Of a stretch of 7,126 bases of DNA, positions 1-7,119 are shown piece after piece (position 1 is the stretch's first letter; the number at the start of each line of letters is the position of its first letter). This DNA comes from Treponema sp. GTDB taxonomy: Bacteria; Spirochaetota; Spirochaetia; Treponematales; Breznakiellaceae. The notes under the pieces were generated by a model. It did no database searches, was not told the origin of the DNA, and saw only the letters and a program-made list of their open reading frames with translations. Location of the stretch: assembly GCA_031280065.1 (NCBI GenBank), contig JAITHH010000097.1, positions 1 to 7,126 on the forward strand. Reading direction: 5' to 3'. The translations under genes and the position numbers were made by a program.

Positions 1-1388
1 AGGGTAACTTCCGCCCCGCCGAGGATCAGGGGAAGCCCGTAGTCCTCGCTGCGCCGGAAGAGCGTGGTCAAGCCCAGGCCCCGGAGGAGCCGGGCAAAGC
101 GGGCCACCCCGTAGACCCGGAGCGAGCGCACTGCGGGGATGTTGAGGGAGCGGGCCAGGGCCTCATCTGCGGGGACCGCGCCCAGGTAATTCCGGCTGAT
201 GTTCTCCGGGCTGTAGCTTCCCATCCTGGTGGGAATGTCGCTGACCAGGGCCGCCGGGAGCAGATCCCCCGAATCGAGCATGGCCGCGTAGAGGAAGGGC
301 TTTAAGAGGCTCCCGGAACTCCGCGCCGTGCTGATTAAGTCAACGGCGCCAGCGCTGGGTGAATCCACGTTACCCACATAGGCGGCGGTTTCTCCGGTGG
401 GGGTGTGGATGATCAGGCACGCGCCGTTCAGGATGCCGTTCCCCGCGAAGCGCCCCGCCGCCCGTTCCATGATAAGCCGGGCCCGCTCCTGGACGCCGAG
501 GTCGAGCGTGGTACGGAAGCGGCCCGCGTACTTGGGGGAAGCGGACGCCTTGAACGCCGCCAGGCCGCCGTGTTCCCGCATCAGGCGGGCGAGGAGGTGC
601 GGCGCCTCCTGCGGCAGGGGGAGGGGATTCCCCGGAAGGGCTTCGGCCTTGGCCAGGGCGAGGGTTTCCTGGTCAAAGCGCCCTTGGGCGGCAAGTTTGT
701 CCAGCAGGGCGTCCCGTTTTGCCTTGAGCCGTTCCCGGTTGCGTCCGGGGTGGATGAGGCCGGGGCTATTGGGCAGGACGGCGAGGACTGCGGCCTCGGC
801 CCAGGACAGGTCTTCGGCTTCGCGGCCAAACCAGCGCCAGCTTGCCGCTTCGAGGCCCACCACGTTTCCGCCGAAAGGGGCGTTGGCGGCGTACAGGGCG
901 AGTATTTCGTCCTTGGAACAGGCGAGTTCCAGCCGCAGGGCGAGTACAGCTTCGACTGCTTTCTCAAAAAGCCCGCGCCGGGGGGCGCGTCCTTTGGCGC
1001 TGCGGGCCAGGCGGATGGTTTGCATGGTGAGGGTGGAAGCCCCGGACACGGTTCTCTGTGCGCGGATGTTCTGGACGAGGGCCCGGCATAGGGCCAGGGG
1101 GTCGATGCCGGGGTGGAAGCGGAAGCGGCGGTCTTCGGCCTGGATGAGCGCGGCGGTGAATTTTTCGTTGAGGATTTTGCCAGGGGGGAAGCGCCATTGG
1201 CCGTCGAAGGCGGCGAGCGCGCCCAGGAGTCGGCCTTCGCGGTCTTCGAGCACCGGGGAGTAATAGGGATCGAACAGGGGATCAGGCAGCGAAAGAAGAA
1301 ACATCAAAAAAAGAACCAGAAACGCGAAGAGCCAAAGCCGCCGGGGGGCGCGGGGGGCTCGAACCTTCGGCTCGCGGGCCCCCCGCAC
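1..1388 (-). CDS. pbpC: Penicillin-binding protein 1C, partial (3' end beyond window)
   Basis: Bifunctional class A murein synthase: an inner-membrane glycosyltransferase (GT51) that polymerises lipid II, plus a penicillin-binding transpeptidase that cross-links the strands. The frame is open from the left edge; 462 codons are visible, against about 770 residues for E. coli PBP1C. From a GTG start at 1388 the order is: basic tail (residues 2-17), membrane helix (about 18-34), then the PBP1C-like LPDPLFDPYYSPV. GT51 motifs are EDRRFRFHPG with catalytic Glu85, GASTLTMQ (116-123), the second Glu146, and LYAANAPFGGN (165-175). Transpeptidase motifs are S360-L-L-K363 with nucleophile Ser360, and S414-L-N416. 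The KTG motif and C-terminal domain lie outside. The gene starts 7 nt after the A2M stop, so it is surely in the same operon. The start is uncertain: upstream AAGAAAAGA is a weak ribosome site. ATG at 1304 would cut the membrane helix, and ATGs at 1436/1433 would overlap the A2M gene. Identity is very sure, the start moderately so. Confidence 0.93.
   Translation of the reverse strand, partial: MRGAREPKVRAPRAPRRLWLFAFLVLFLMFLLSLPDPLFDPYYSPVLEDREGRLLGALAAFDGQWRFPPGKILNEKFTAALIQAEDRRFRFHPGIDPLALCRALVQNIRAQRTVSGASTLTMQTIRLARSAKGRAPRRGLFEKAVEAVLALRLELACSKDEILALYAANAPFGGNVVGLEAASWRWFGREAEDLSWAEAAVLAVLPNSPGLIHPGRNRERLKAKRDALLDKLAAQGRFDQETLALAKAEALPGNPLPLPQEAPHLLARLMREHGGLAAFKASASPKYAGRFRTTLDLGVQERARLIMERAAGRFAGNGILNGACLIIHTPTGETAAYVGNVDSPSAGAVDLISTARSSGSLLKPFLYAAMLDSGDLLPAALVSDIPTRMGSYSPENISRNYLGAVPADEALARSLNIPAVRSLRVYGVARFARLLRGLGLTTLFRRSEDYGLPLILGGAEVT
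1351..1385 (-). other. GC-only hairpin just after the pbpC start codon
   Basis: CGGGGGGC (1385-1378 on the minus strand) is perfectly complementary to GCCCCCCG (1358-1351), giving an 8-bp all-GC stem with a 19-nt loop. It begins at the base right after the proposed GTG start (1388-1386). Two roles are possible. It could hold down pbpC initiation, so that fewer PBP1C than A2M molecules are made from one transcript. Or it may simply result from the Pro/Arg/Ala-rich basic tail encoded in very GC-rich DNA. There is no U-tract after it, so it is not a convincing terminator. Confidence 0.5.
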
Positions 1389-1395
1389 TCTTTTC

Positions 1396-4300
1396 TTACC
1401 GTTTGCCGGGGATGAGTGCGCGGATCGATTCATCATACATGGCATACGCATGGATCGCGGGCCGGAAGTAATTCCCCTCGTAAGCCCGGTTCACCCGGAA
1501 ACTCAAGGTTTTCGACTGCCCCCGGCCCAGGTCAAAGTAACTCATCACCCGGTCGTCCCGTATGTCCTGGTACTTGAAACCGGAATCATCATCCCCGCCC
1601 GCCAGCCGGTAATTGATAATCTCCCACGACGCGGGAAGCGGCGCTACCAGAGCAACTTCCGGCACAGCCTGGGCAAAGGAATTCCGCACGGTGATCCGTA
1701 TCTCCATATCATCCCCGGCTTTGAGGGAAGCCGGATCGACCGCATTCCCGTCCATGTCCCGGTACTCGGCGCTCAAGACCAGCCCCTCGGCAAGCGCGGG
1801 TTCAGCCCCCTCTTCGGGAAGCCCCTTGACCGTAACGCGGGCATAAACCGGAAACGCCGAACGGTTTTCCAGGGAGAACTCACCGGAAGAACCGGCAAGG
1901 CTCCCCGCGTCCACGCTCGCTGATGCGGTCTGGAACACCGCGCTCCCCCGTTTCCCCCCAAAGCTATAGTTCACGTCCGCCGGAACGGATGCCGGGGAAG
2001 CGCCCATGTAGGGAGTCATGGCGATAAGGGCATAGGCGGTTTCCTGGGTGGACAGCCAGGATTCAGCGGAAAGGGCTGCGGAAAGCTCCTCAAAGAGCGG
2101 CCTGGTTCTCCCCGCGTCCCCCAACAGCACGAGGGTCTCCAGGATCATGGCCTTGTCCCGCAGGGCCGAGCCGAAGGTTCCCGAAAGCTCCCGGTAATCC
2201 TCCGTTGAAACGGCCAGGTCCCGGATCATAGAACGGGCCGCGTCCCGCTGGCCCGCGTACCAGTAGGCCGCCGCAAGCCGCCACGCCGCGCTTGCCGGGA
2301 GCGCGGGGTTCCGCTGTTCCCGGAGCCGGTTCATGGAGCCGAGGTCCGCCTCACCGGCCAGGGCCAGCGTGTAGAGGCGGTATGCCTGCTCCAGAAAGCC
2401 CTCCGGTCCGCTGGAACTCCGGGCCTGCCAGAGGGCGGCTTTGTTCTTCTGGAAGTACAGCCATTTGGTCATAACCTGCCCGCTCACCGCGTAACCGGCC
2501 CGCCGGGCTTCAAGGAGGAAGTGCCCCGCGTAGTTCGAGCCCCAGATATGCGCCTCGCCCCCGCCGGGCCAGTAGGAAAACCCGCCGTCAGCGGTCTGGA
2601 ATCCCATGAGCCGCTCGGCGCCCGCGGCAACATTGGCGCGGATTTGGGCTTTGCGGCCCGCCTCCAGTTCCATGATCCGGTCCAGGTAGAGCTGGGGGAA
2701 TACCGCGCTCGTGGTCTGCTCCACACAGCCGTGGGGGTAGGTGATCAGGTAGTTGAGCCGCTTTTCCAGGTTGAGGGGCGGGAAGCGGGAAAGCTCAATG
2801 ACCCCCGTGTTGGTGAGGGCCCGCCCCGGCCATTGGAGGGAACCGTTCCAGCGATCCCCCGGCGCGATAACGCCCGCGCTTGAGCGGGTAACGGGCATGG
2901 CCGTGGAGCGCACCTCCAGATCGGCCTGGTGGCGGGCGGCCCGCAGTCCCGGCGATTCGGCGCTGATCGAGAAAGTGATGAATCCCGGCGCGTCCGGGGC
3001 CTTTACGGTAAAGCGGACCATCTTCTCGCCGCTCTGCTCGAAGGCCGCCTCCTGGGTCTGCGTCCCGGTCAGTCCCCCTGAAAGGGCCAGGGAGACCTTC
3101 ACCTTCCGCGCGCCCCCGGCGTAGGAATTCACCGATACGGGAATCACCGCCTCGTCCCCCGGCGACAGGGTCCGGGGCAGGGTTCCGAAGACCATGAGGT
3201 CTGAAGCAACCCGCACCTCCTTTTCCGCCGTGCCGTAGGCCCGCTGGGAAGCGAAATTCCCCCGTAATTCAGCCTGGGGAGACGCGGCCAGCACCATGAT
3301 CCGCAGCGCGCCCACATAGGGCGGAAGATCGAAGCGCTCCTCCCGCCGTTCCCCGGCTTTGAGCTGGTAAGGGCCGAAGAAACGCACCACCGGCTTGAAG
3401 CGCTCCGGCTTTTTTTCTCCGCCCCCCATCCCGTCATCGCCGCCGCCGATGGCCAAAAGGGTTTCGAGCTGCCCCGAATAGGCCCCTATCACGCTGGAAT
3501 ACAGGTCCCACGCCTTGAGAAACGAAGCCTCCCGCGCATAGAACGCCGCCGCGGGATTGGGCAGGCGGTAGCGGGTCAGGCCCAAAAGCCCCTCGTCCAC
3601 CACGGCCACCGTATAGACCATGGCCCGCCCGCCCGCCTCGCTGACGGTAAAGGCCGCCGGGGCTTCGGGCAGCCAGTTCTCCGGGGCTTCGATGCGGGGG
3701 GCGAGAACCGTGCGGGGGTCCTCGGTCATGACCGGTACAACGCCGTAGAGCCGGATGGGAAGGTCGTTGCGGGTCTGCAAATGCGGCTGGAGCAGGGTAA
3801 CGTGCACGTAGACGTTGGGAATCATCGAAGGCTCAACCGGAAACTCGTAGGCTGTGGACGTATCGGTGCAGGAAATCCATTCCCGCTTGATGATGCGGCC
3901 CCCCTTCTCCACGGCGACCAGGGCCCCGGCGTCCCGGTTGGAGGGGAAGCTGACCGAGACTTTCTCTCCCAGGCGGTAAACCGGCTTTCCCGGCGTGAGC
4001 ACGAGCATGGCCGACGAGTCCTGGCCCCCTTCCTGGGCGCGGCCCGCCCAGCCCGGCCAGTCGATGTACACCAGCGCCGCGCCCGCGTGTCCGCCGGAGC
4101 TGTCCCGGACGATCACCAGGTAGCGGCCCCAGTCGGGGTAATTCACCCGGAAATTCCACACGGCCTTCCCGTCCTGGGCGTTCACCGAGCCCCGCATAAC
4201 CGGGCCGCGGGAAAGCACGGACGAGAATTCGGCGGGTTCATCGCCCCCCTTCTCCCACCACCAGCGCCAGGAGAGCTTGTAGACCGCGCAGTCCAGGCTT

Positions 4301-6942
4301 ACGTTCCCGCTCACGGGCTTGCCCCCGCCGTCGAGCACGGCGATTTCCGCCCGGTGATCCGTGTCGGTGAGGAGCATATTCCGGGCCGCGTCCCCCTTGG
4401 GGAGCTTGACCCCCACGTAGCGGCTGTAGGGTGAAAATTCCAGGGTGGTCTGCTCCGAGGAAAACACCCCCGACGGCTCAAAGACCCTCGTCATAAAGTG
4501 GGCGTTGAGTTTCCCCGGAACGCGGGCGCCGGGCTTCAGTTCCACGTCAAAGCGGGTTTTCCCCTCGCCGTCCAGGTTCCCCTCCCAGATGGTCTGGCGC
4601 TCGGAAGAAACGGTCCGCGACGGGTCCCGGAACGAATAATCCCCATAGCCGGGGAACACAGCCGCCCCGCCGGAGAAGGACACAGAAACATCGGCCTTGA
4701 GTCCCGGCGCGGGTGCCCCGTAGAGCCAGGCCGATTCCAGGCTGACCGGGGTTTTCACGCTTTCCAGAAAGGTCTTGGGGCCGAAATCCAGGTTCATCTT
4801 GAGGCGGTTGGGCATCACCGTTTCGATCTTGAGTCCCTTGGTAAAAACCGCGCCCCCCGCCTGCACACGGGCCGTCCACGCGCCGGTGGGCGCGTCCGGG
4901 GCGGTGGCCGCGGTCATGGCGTAGAACCCGTCCACGGACGAGGTGTAGGTCCGCTCAAGGGTTACGCGGCCTCGGGGGTCCTCCAGCTCAAAGCGCACCG
5001 GATGGCCCGCGGGCAGAGTTCCGCCGGGATCGGCGAGGAGGAAGGTCAGGTAAATATCGTCTCCGGGCCGCCAGACTCCCCGCTCGCCGTAGATCAGTCC
5101 CCGCAGGCCGCTCGCGGGCCGGTCCCCGGAGAGGTCGAAGTGGCTCACGGCCAGGGCCGCGGAATCATTCACCTTGAGCCAGGCTCTGCCGAATCCCGCC
5201 TGGGCGTAGATGAAGGCCGGTTCCCCCGGCGCGGAGAGGCTTTTCATGTTGGGCAGGGCGGCAAGTCCGTCCGCTCCGGCCTTGGCCTGGTAGAGTACGC
5301 GGCCTTGGAAGTTCAGCACCCGCAGTTCGGCGTTTGCCGCGGGTTTCGCCGTTTTGATGTTGCTGACCGCGACCAGCCAGGTCCCGTCCAGGGCCCGTTT
5401 TGCCAGCAGGCCCAGGTCTGAAATCAGGATGTTCCGGCCCGTGGTGATGTTGTGATCCCGCGTGGGTATGTAGAAGGCCGGGTGGCAGGGGTCCTTCCGC
5501 CGCTGATTCCACTCGTAGTACGAATAACCGGGGGAATCCTCGTAGGAGTCCCAGAAGCTGGGCTCCCCGGAGGCGGTATGGTACGCGGGGAACGAGTCGT
5601 CGGGGAATGGCAGGCTGCTGAAATCCCCGTGTCCGGCGCTGCACTCATACTGGACGTGGCGGCGGCGGAAACTCACCCGTACGCGGAACATGGAGTCCGG
5701 GTATTTGCGGGCCAGTTCCGAGCAGTCAAGGCCCCGGCGTACCCAGCGGTTCTGATCCGCGGCGCTCCAGGAGAAATCAAACGCCTTGGTCCACACGGGT
5801 TCCCCCACGCGGTCAAGTTCCTGGTCCCCGGACAGGCTGTTCACCTGGAGGAACTGAACCATGCTGTCCCCGTAGATGCGAAAGGCTTCGACCAGGACGC
5901 CCGACACGTTCCGGGTTTCCAGTGCGAGGGCGGCGCCCTGAGTGGTGGGCAGGATAACGCCGCCGCCGGCAAAGCGGACTTCGGGCAGTTCCCAGCGCTC
6001 GCTCATGGTGTACTGAACCGGCGCGGCCAGGATGTTCCCGTGTATGTCCTCCAAGTCCTGAATCAAAAGTTCCGCGCCGGGGGGAATTCCCTCGGCGTTC
6101 CGCGCCCCGAATATTTTGATGATGTTGCTGTCCAGGGAGCAGCGCACGTCTGTTTCGCCTGAAAGGGAAACGAATCCCCGGAGGTCTGCATACTCTTTGA
6201 GCGGGGCGGAAAAAGAAACTTCCACGATGCCTTCGTTCTCCCGCAGCCCGACCATTTCAAAAACGCCGGAACCGGGGATGCGGACGGTGGTATAGCCGGT
6301 TTCCGCGCTGCCGATCCGCGCTCCCGACCAGCTTATCTCCACGGTGCGGGGCGTCTGGGCGCGGGTAACCGGGGGGAAGCGGAAGCGGTGGACGCCGTTT
6401 TCGTGGGTCCATTCCGGTTTGCCCATTTCCGGCGACTCGACAAGCGTCTCGATACTGGCGTCGTCAACGCCGTCCTCGGCCAGGGCTTCGCCTTCTACCA
6501 GGACATCCCCGTTTTCGTCAATCCGCGCCGGGGCCACCATGACGGCGAGATTCACAAAGGCGGTCTGGAAATGGAACGAGAAGCGCTTGATTCCGGTCTG
6601 CCCGCCGCCCACGGAGACCGCATAGCGTTCCCCCGGGGCGAGGGGGGCTGCGGGGGTAAACACCAGGGTATAGGGGTCCCGCCAGGACGCGCTTCCCTCC
6701 GCTGCGGGGCTGAACCGGAATACGCCTTGGGGCAGGGGCCGGGACGTATCGTGTTCTTTGACGAACACCACTTCGATGGGGGCAGTTCTATGGATGACTC
6801 CGCCGGTTACCGCGGATACTTCCGCCGGGTCCGGGCCGGGCTCCTTGGCGCAGGAAAGAAGGGCTGCGGCAAGGCCGGCGGCGATAAAAAAGAAACGCGC
6901 TTTCCACGCTGGTTTCCGGTAATACGGGGTAATAGGATTCAT
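1396..6942 (-). CDS. Alpha-2-macroglobulin family lipoprotein (type I, thioester-containing)
   Basis: A 1848-residue protease-trapping protein of the YfhM type, predicted to be a lipoprotein facing the periplasm. The N-terminus has Arg/Lys, a hydrophobic stretch (17-29) and lipobox L28-L-S-C31; Ala follows Cys31, so there is no Asp+2 inner-membrane retention signal. Domains: N-terminal macroglobulin (MG) repeats typical of long bacterial A2Ms (about 40-500, starting VTGGVIHRTAPIEV); DLGLLAKR at 509-515; MG2-like GERGVWRPG (619-627); WRWWWE (892-897); A2M signature VDEGLLGL from 1115; Gly/Asp-rich bait-like loop (1166-1175) before RFKPVV; thioester C1406-V-E-Q1409; helical thioester domain with GGFSYW (1453-1458) and TQE (1632-1634); C-terminal AMYDESIRAL. 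Known for the family: bait cleavage exposes the Cys-Gln thioester, which bonds the attacking protease. The start is supported by GGAG 6 nt upstream. At 1848 residues it exceeds E. coli YfhM (about 1650). Adjacency to pbpC and the intact thioester place it in type I, not the thioester-less YfaS type. Confidence 0.95.
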   Translation of the reverse strand: MNPITPYYRKPAWKARFFFIAAGLAAALLSCAKEPGPDPAEVSAVTGGVIHRTAPIEVVFVKEHDTSRPLPQGVFRFSPAAEGSASWRDPYTLVFTPAAPLAPGERYAVSVGGGQTGIKRFSFHFQTAFVNLAVMVAPARIDENGDVLVEGEALAEDGVDDASIETLVESPEMGKPEWTHENGVHRFRFPPVTRAQTPRTVEISWSGARIGSAETGYTTVRIPGSGVFEMVGLRENEGIVEVSFSAPLKEYADLRGFVSLSGETDVRCSLDSNIIKIFGARNAEGIPPGAELLIQDLEDIHGNILAAPVQYTMSERWELPEVRFAGGGVILPTTQGAALALETRNVSGVLVEAFRIYGDSMVQFLQVNSLSGDQELDRVGEPVWTKAFDFSWSAADQNRWVRRGLDCSELARKYPDSMFRVRVSFRRRHVQYECSAGHGDFSSLPFPDDSFPAYHTASGEPSFWDSYEDSPGYSYYEWNQRRKDPCHPAFYIPTRDHNITTGRNILISDLGLLAKRALDGTWLVAVSNIKTAKPAANAELRVLNFQGRVLYQAKAGADGLAALPNMKSLSAPGEPAFIYAQAGFGRAWLKVNDSAALAVSHFDLSGDRPASGLRGLIYGERGVWRPGDDIYLTFLLADPGGTLPAGHPVRFELEDPRGRVTLERTYTSSVDGFYAMTAATAPDAPTGAWTARVQAGGAVFTKGLKIETVMPNRLKMNLDFGPKTFLESVKTPVSLESAWLYGAPAPGLKADVSVSFSGGAAVFPGYGDYSFRDPSRTVSSERQTIWEGNLDGEGKTRFDVELKPGARVPGKLNAHFMTRVFEPSGVFSSEQTTLEFSPYSRYVGVKLPKGDAARNMLLTDTDHRAEIAVLDGGGKPVSGNVSLDCAVYKLSWRWWWEKGGDEPAEFSSVLSRGPVMRGSVNAQDGKAVWNFRVNYPDWGRYLVIVRDSSGGHAGAALVYIDWPGWAGRAQEGGQDSSAMLVLTPGKPVYRLGEKVSVSFPSNRDAGALVAVEKGGRIIKREWISCTDTSTAYEFPVEPSMIPNVYVHVTLLQPHLQTRNDLPIRLYGVVPVMTEDPRTVLAPRIEAPENWLPEAPAAFTVSEAGGRAMVYTVAVVDEGLLGLTRYRLPNPAAAFYAREASFLKAWDLYSSVIGAYSGQLETLLAIGGGDDGMGGGEKKPERFKPVVRFFGPYQLKAGERREERFDLPPYVGALRIMVLAASPQAELRGNFASQRAYGTAEKEVRVASDLMVFGTLPRTLSPGDEAVIPVSVNSYAGGARKVKVSLALSGGLTGTQTQEAAFEQSGEKMVRFTVKAPDAPGFITFSISAESPGLRAARHQADLEVRSTAMPVTRSSAGVIAPGDRWNGSLQWPGRALTNTGVIELSRFPPLNLEKRLNYLITYPHGCVEQTTSAVFPQLYLDRIMELEAGRKAQIRANVAAGAERLMGFQTADGGFSYWPGGGEAHIWGSNYAGHFLLEARRAGYAVSGQVMTKWLYFQKNKAALWQARSSSGPEGFLEQAYRLYTLALAGEADLGSMNRLREQRNPALPASAAWRLAAAYWYAGQRDAARSMIRDLAVSTEDYRELSGTFGSALRDKAMILETLVLLGDAGRTRPLFEELSAALSAESWLSTQETAYALIAMTPYMGASPASVPADVNYSFGGKRGSAVFQTASASVDAGSLAGSSGEFSLENRSAFPVYARVTVKGLPEEGAEPALAEGLVLSAEYRDMDGNAVDPASLKAGDDMEIRITVRNSFAQAVPEVALVAPLPASWEIINYRLAGGDDDSGFKYQDIRDDRVMSYFDLGRGQSKTLSFRVNRAYEGNYFRPAIHAYAMYDESIRALIPGKR

Positions 6943-6948
6943 ACAGTG

Positions 6949-6953
6949 CTCCA
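6949..6953 (-). promoter_or_regulatory. Ribosome binding site of the A2M gene
   Basis: On the minus strand TGGAG lies 6 nt before ATG 6942-6940, with CACTGT between. It is the only good Shine-Dalgarno match near this end of the frame, and the resulting N-terminus is a clean lipoprotein signal peptide, so it fixes the start. Confidence 0.8.
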
Positions 6954-6994
6954 GGCTGTTGTGCGTGTATTAAGCGTAACGTGAATGTGAAAAA

Positions 6995-7049
6995 TCCTCA
7001 AGTTAGGAAGAGGAGTGATGGGGGTGAGTAACTCCCCCGCGTTTGAGGA
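6995..7049 (-). other. Nested stem structure in the A2M leader
   Basis: TCCTCAA (6995-7001, plus strand) is complementary to TTGAGGA (7043-7049), so a 7-bp stem can enclose an inner hairpin formed by ggggg (7020-7024) and ccccc (7034-7038). A competing small stem, tcctc (6995-6999) with gagga (7010-7014), uses the same left arm. On the minus strand the enclosing arm contains TTGAGG (7001-6996). That is a weak -35 match, followed 17 nt later by TACGCT (6978-6973), a poor -10. This stretch is visibly more AT-rich at 6965-7005 than the genes, as expected of a promoter or leader. The role is not established. Confidence 0.4.
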
Positions 7050-7068
7050 ACGGGGAATTTTGCCGCAT
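7003..7068 (-). CDS. Possible 21-residue leader peptide
   Basis: ATG at 7068-7066 opens a 21-codon frame ending in TAA at 7005-7003, beginning MRQNSPFLKRGG and ending HPHHSSS. GGGGAG (7081-7076) lies 7 nt before the ATG, a good Shine-Dalgarno match and spacing. Against it: no family is recognisable, the frame crosses all the leader stem structures, and short frames are common by chance. If transcription starts near 6966 it would not even be transcribed with the A2M gene. The His/Ser-rich end suggests an attenuation-type leader, but the downstream gene is not biosynthetic. Low confidence. Confidence 0.15.
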   Translation of the reverse strand: MRQNSPFLKRGGVTHPHHSSS

Positions 7069-7081
7069 GGTAAAACTCCCC
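7052..7081 (-). other. Hairpin in the A2M leader
   Basis: The arms at 7052-7064 and 7069-7081 pair as gggga, one imperfect position, then ttttgcc with ggtaaaa, around the tetraloop gcat. As minus-strand RNA it has four G-C pairs, A-U, G.U, four U-A, one A/C mismatch and two C-G pairs, with loop AUGC. It starts 1 nt after the terminator-like hairpin. The 5' arm on the minus strand carries GGGGAG, and the loop carries an ATG, which together could start a 21-codon ORF. Confidence 0.5.
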
Positions 7082-7082
7082 A

Positions 7083-7119
7083 AAGCGATGAACCGGGTCT
7101 TGGGCCCGGTTCATCGCTT
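7083..7119 (-). terminator. Perfect 15-bp hairpin, probable terminator of the gene upstream
   Basis: The arms aagcgatgaaccggg (7083-7097) and cccggttcatcgctt (7105-7119) are exact reverse complements, with a 7-nt loop tcttggg. This is the strongest inverted repeat in the window. With both identified genes on the minus strand and none on the plus strand, the likeliest role is a terminator for a minus-strand gene lying to the right. The run after the stem on that strand is CTTTGGGGAGTTTT, which is only a poor U-tract. Alternatives are a REP-like palindrome or an RNA-processing signal. The structure is certain; the terminator role is an inference. Confidence 0.6.

Noticed and set aside
405..1263. 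Two long plus-strand open frames (397-1263 and 405-1091) opposite pbpC
   Set aside because: They are antisense to a frame with clear PBP1C motifs, have biased low-complexity composition, and arise readily in GC-rich DNA.
1343..1358. Two runs of six G on the plus strand, a possible G-quadruplex
   Set aside because: Only two such runs occur close together, so four separate G-tracts with loops are not available.
1351..1375. Minus-strand GGTTCGAGCCCCC resembles the T-loop end of a tRNA
   Set aside because: The 5' side of the supposed T-stem does not pair, there is no D-arm, anticodon arm or acceptor stem, and it lies inside pbpC coding sequence.
3781..5421. Long plus-strand open frames (3781-4434, 4498-5421) and others opposite the A2M gene
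   Set aside because: The minus strand carries a continuous, family-consistent protein here. The antisense products show no recognisable domain, and no ribosome site or operon context supports them.
6973..7001. Sigma-70-like promoter TTGAGG - 17 nt - TACGCT for the A2M gene
   Set aside because: Only 4/6 and 3/6 matches. Position and spacing are plausible, but it is too weak to list as a feature of its own.
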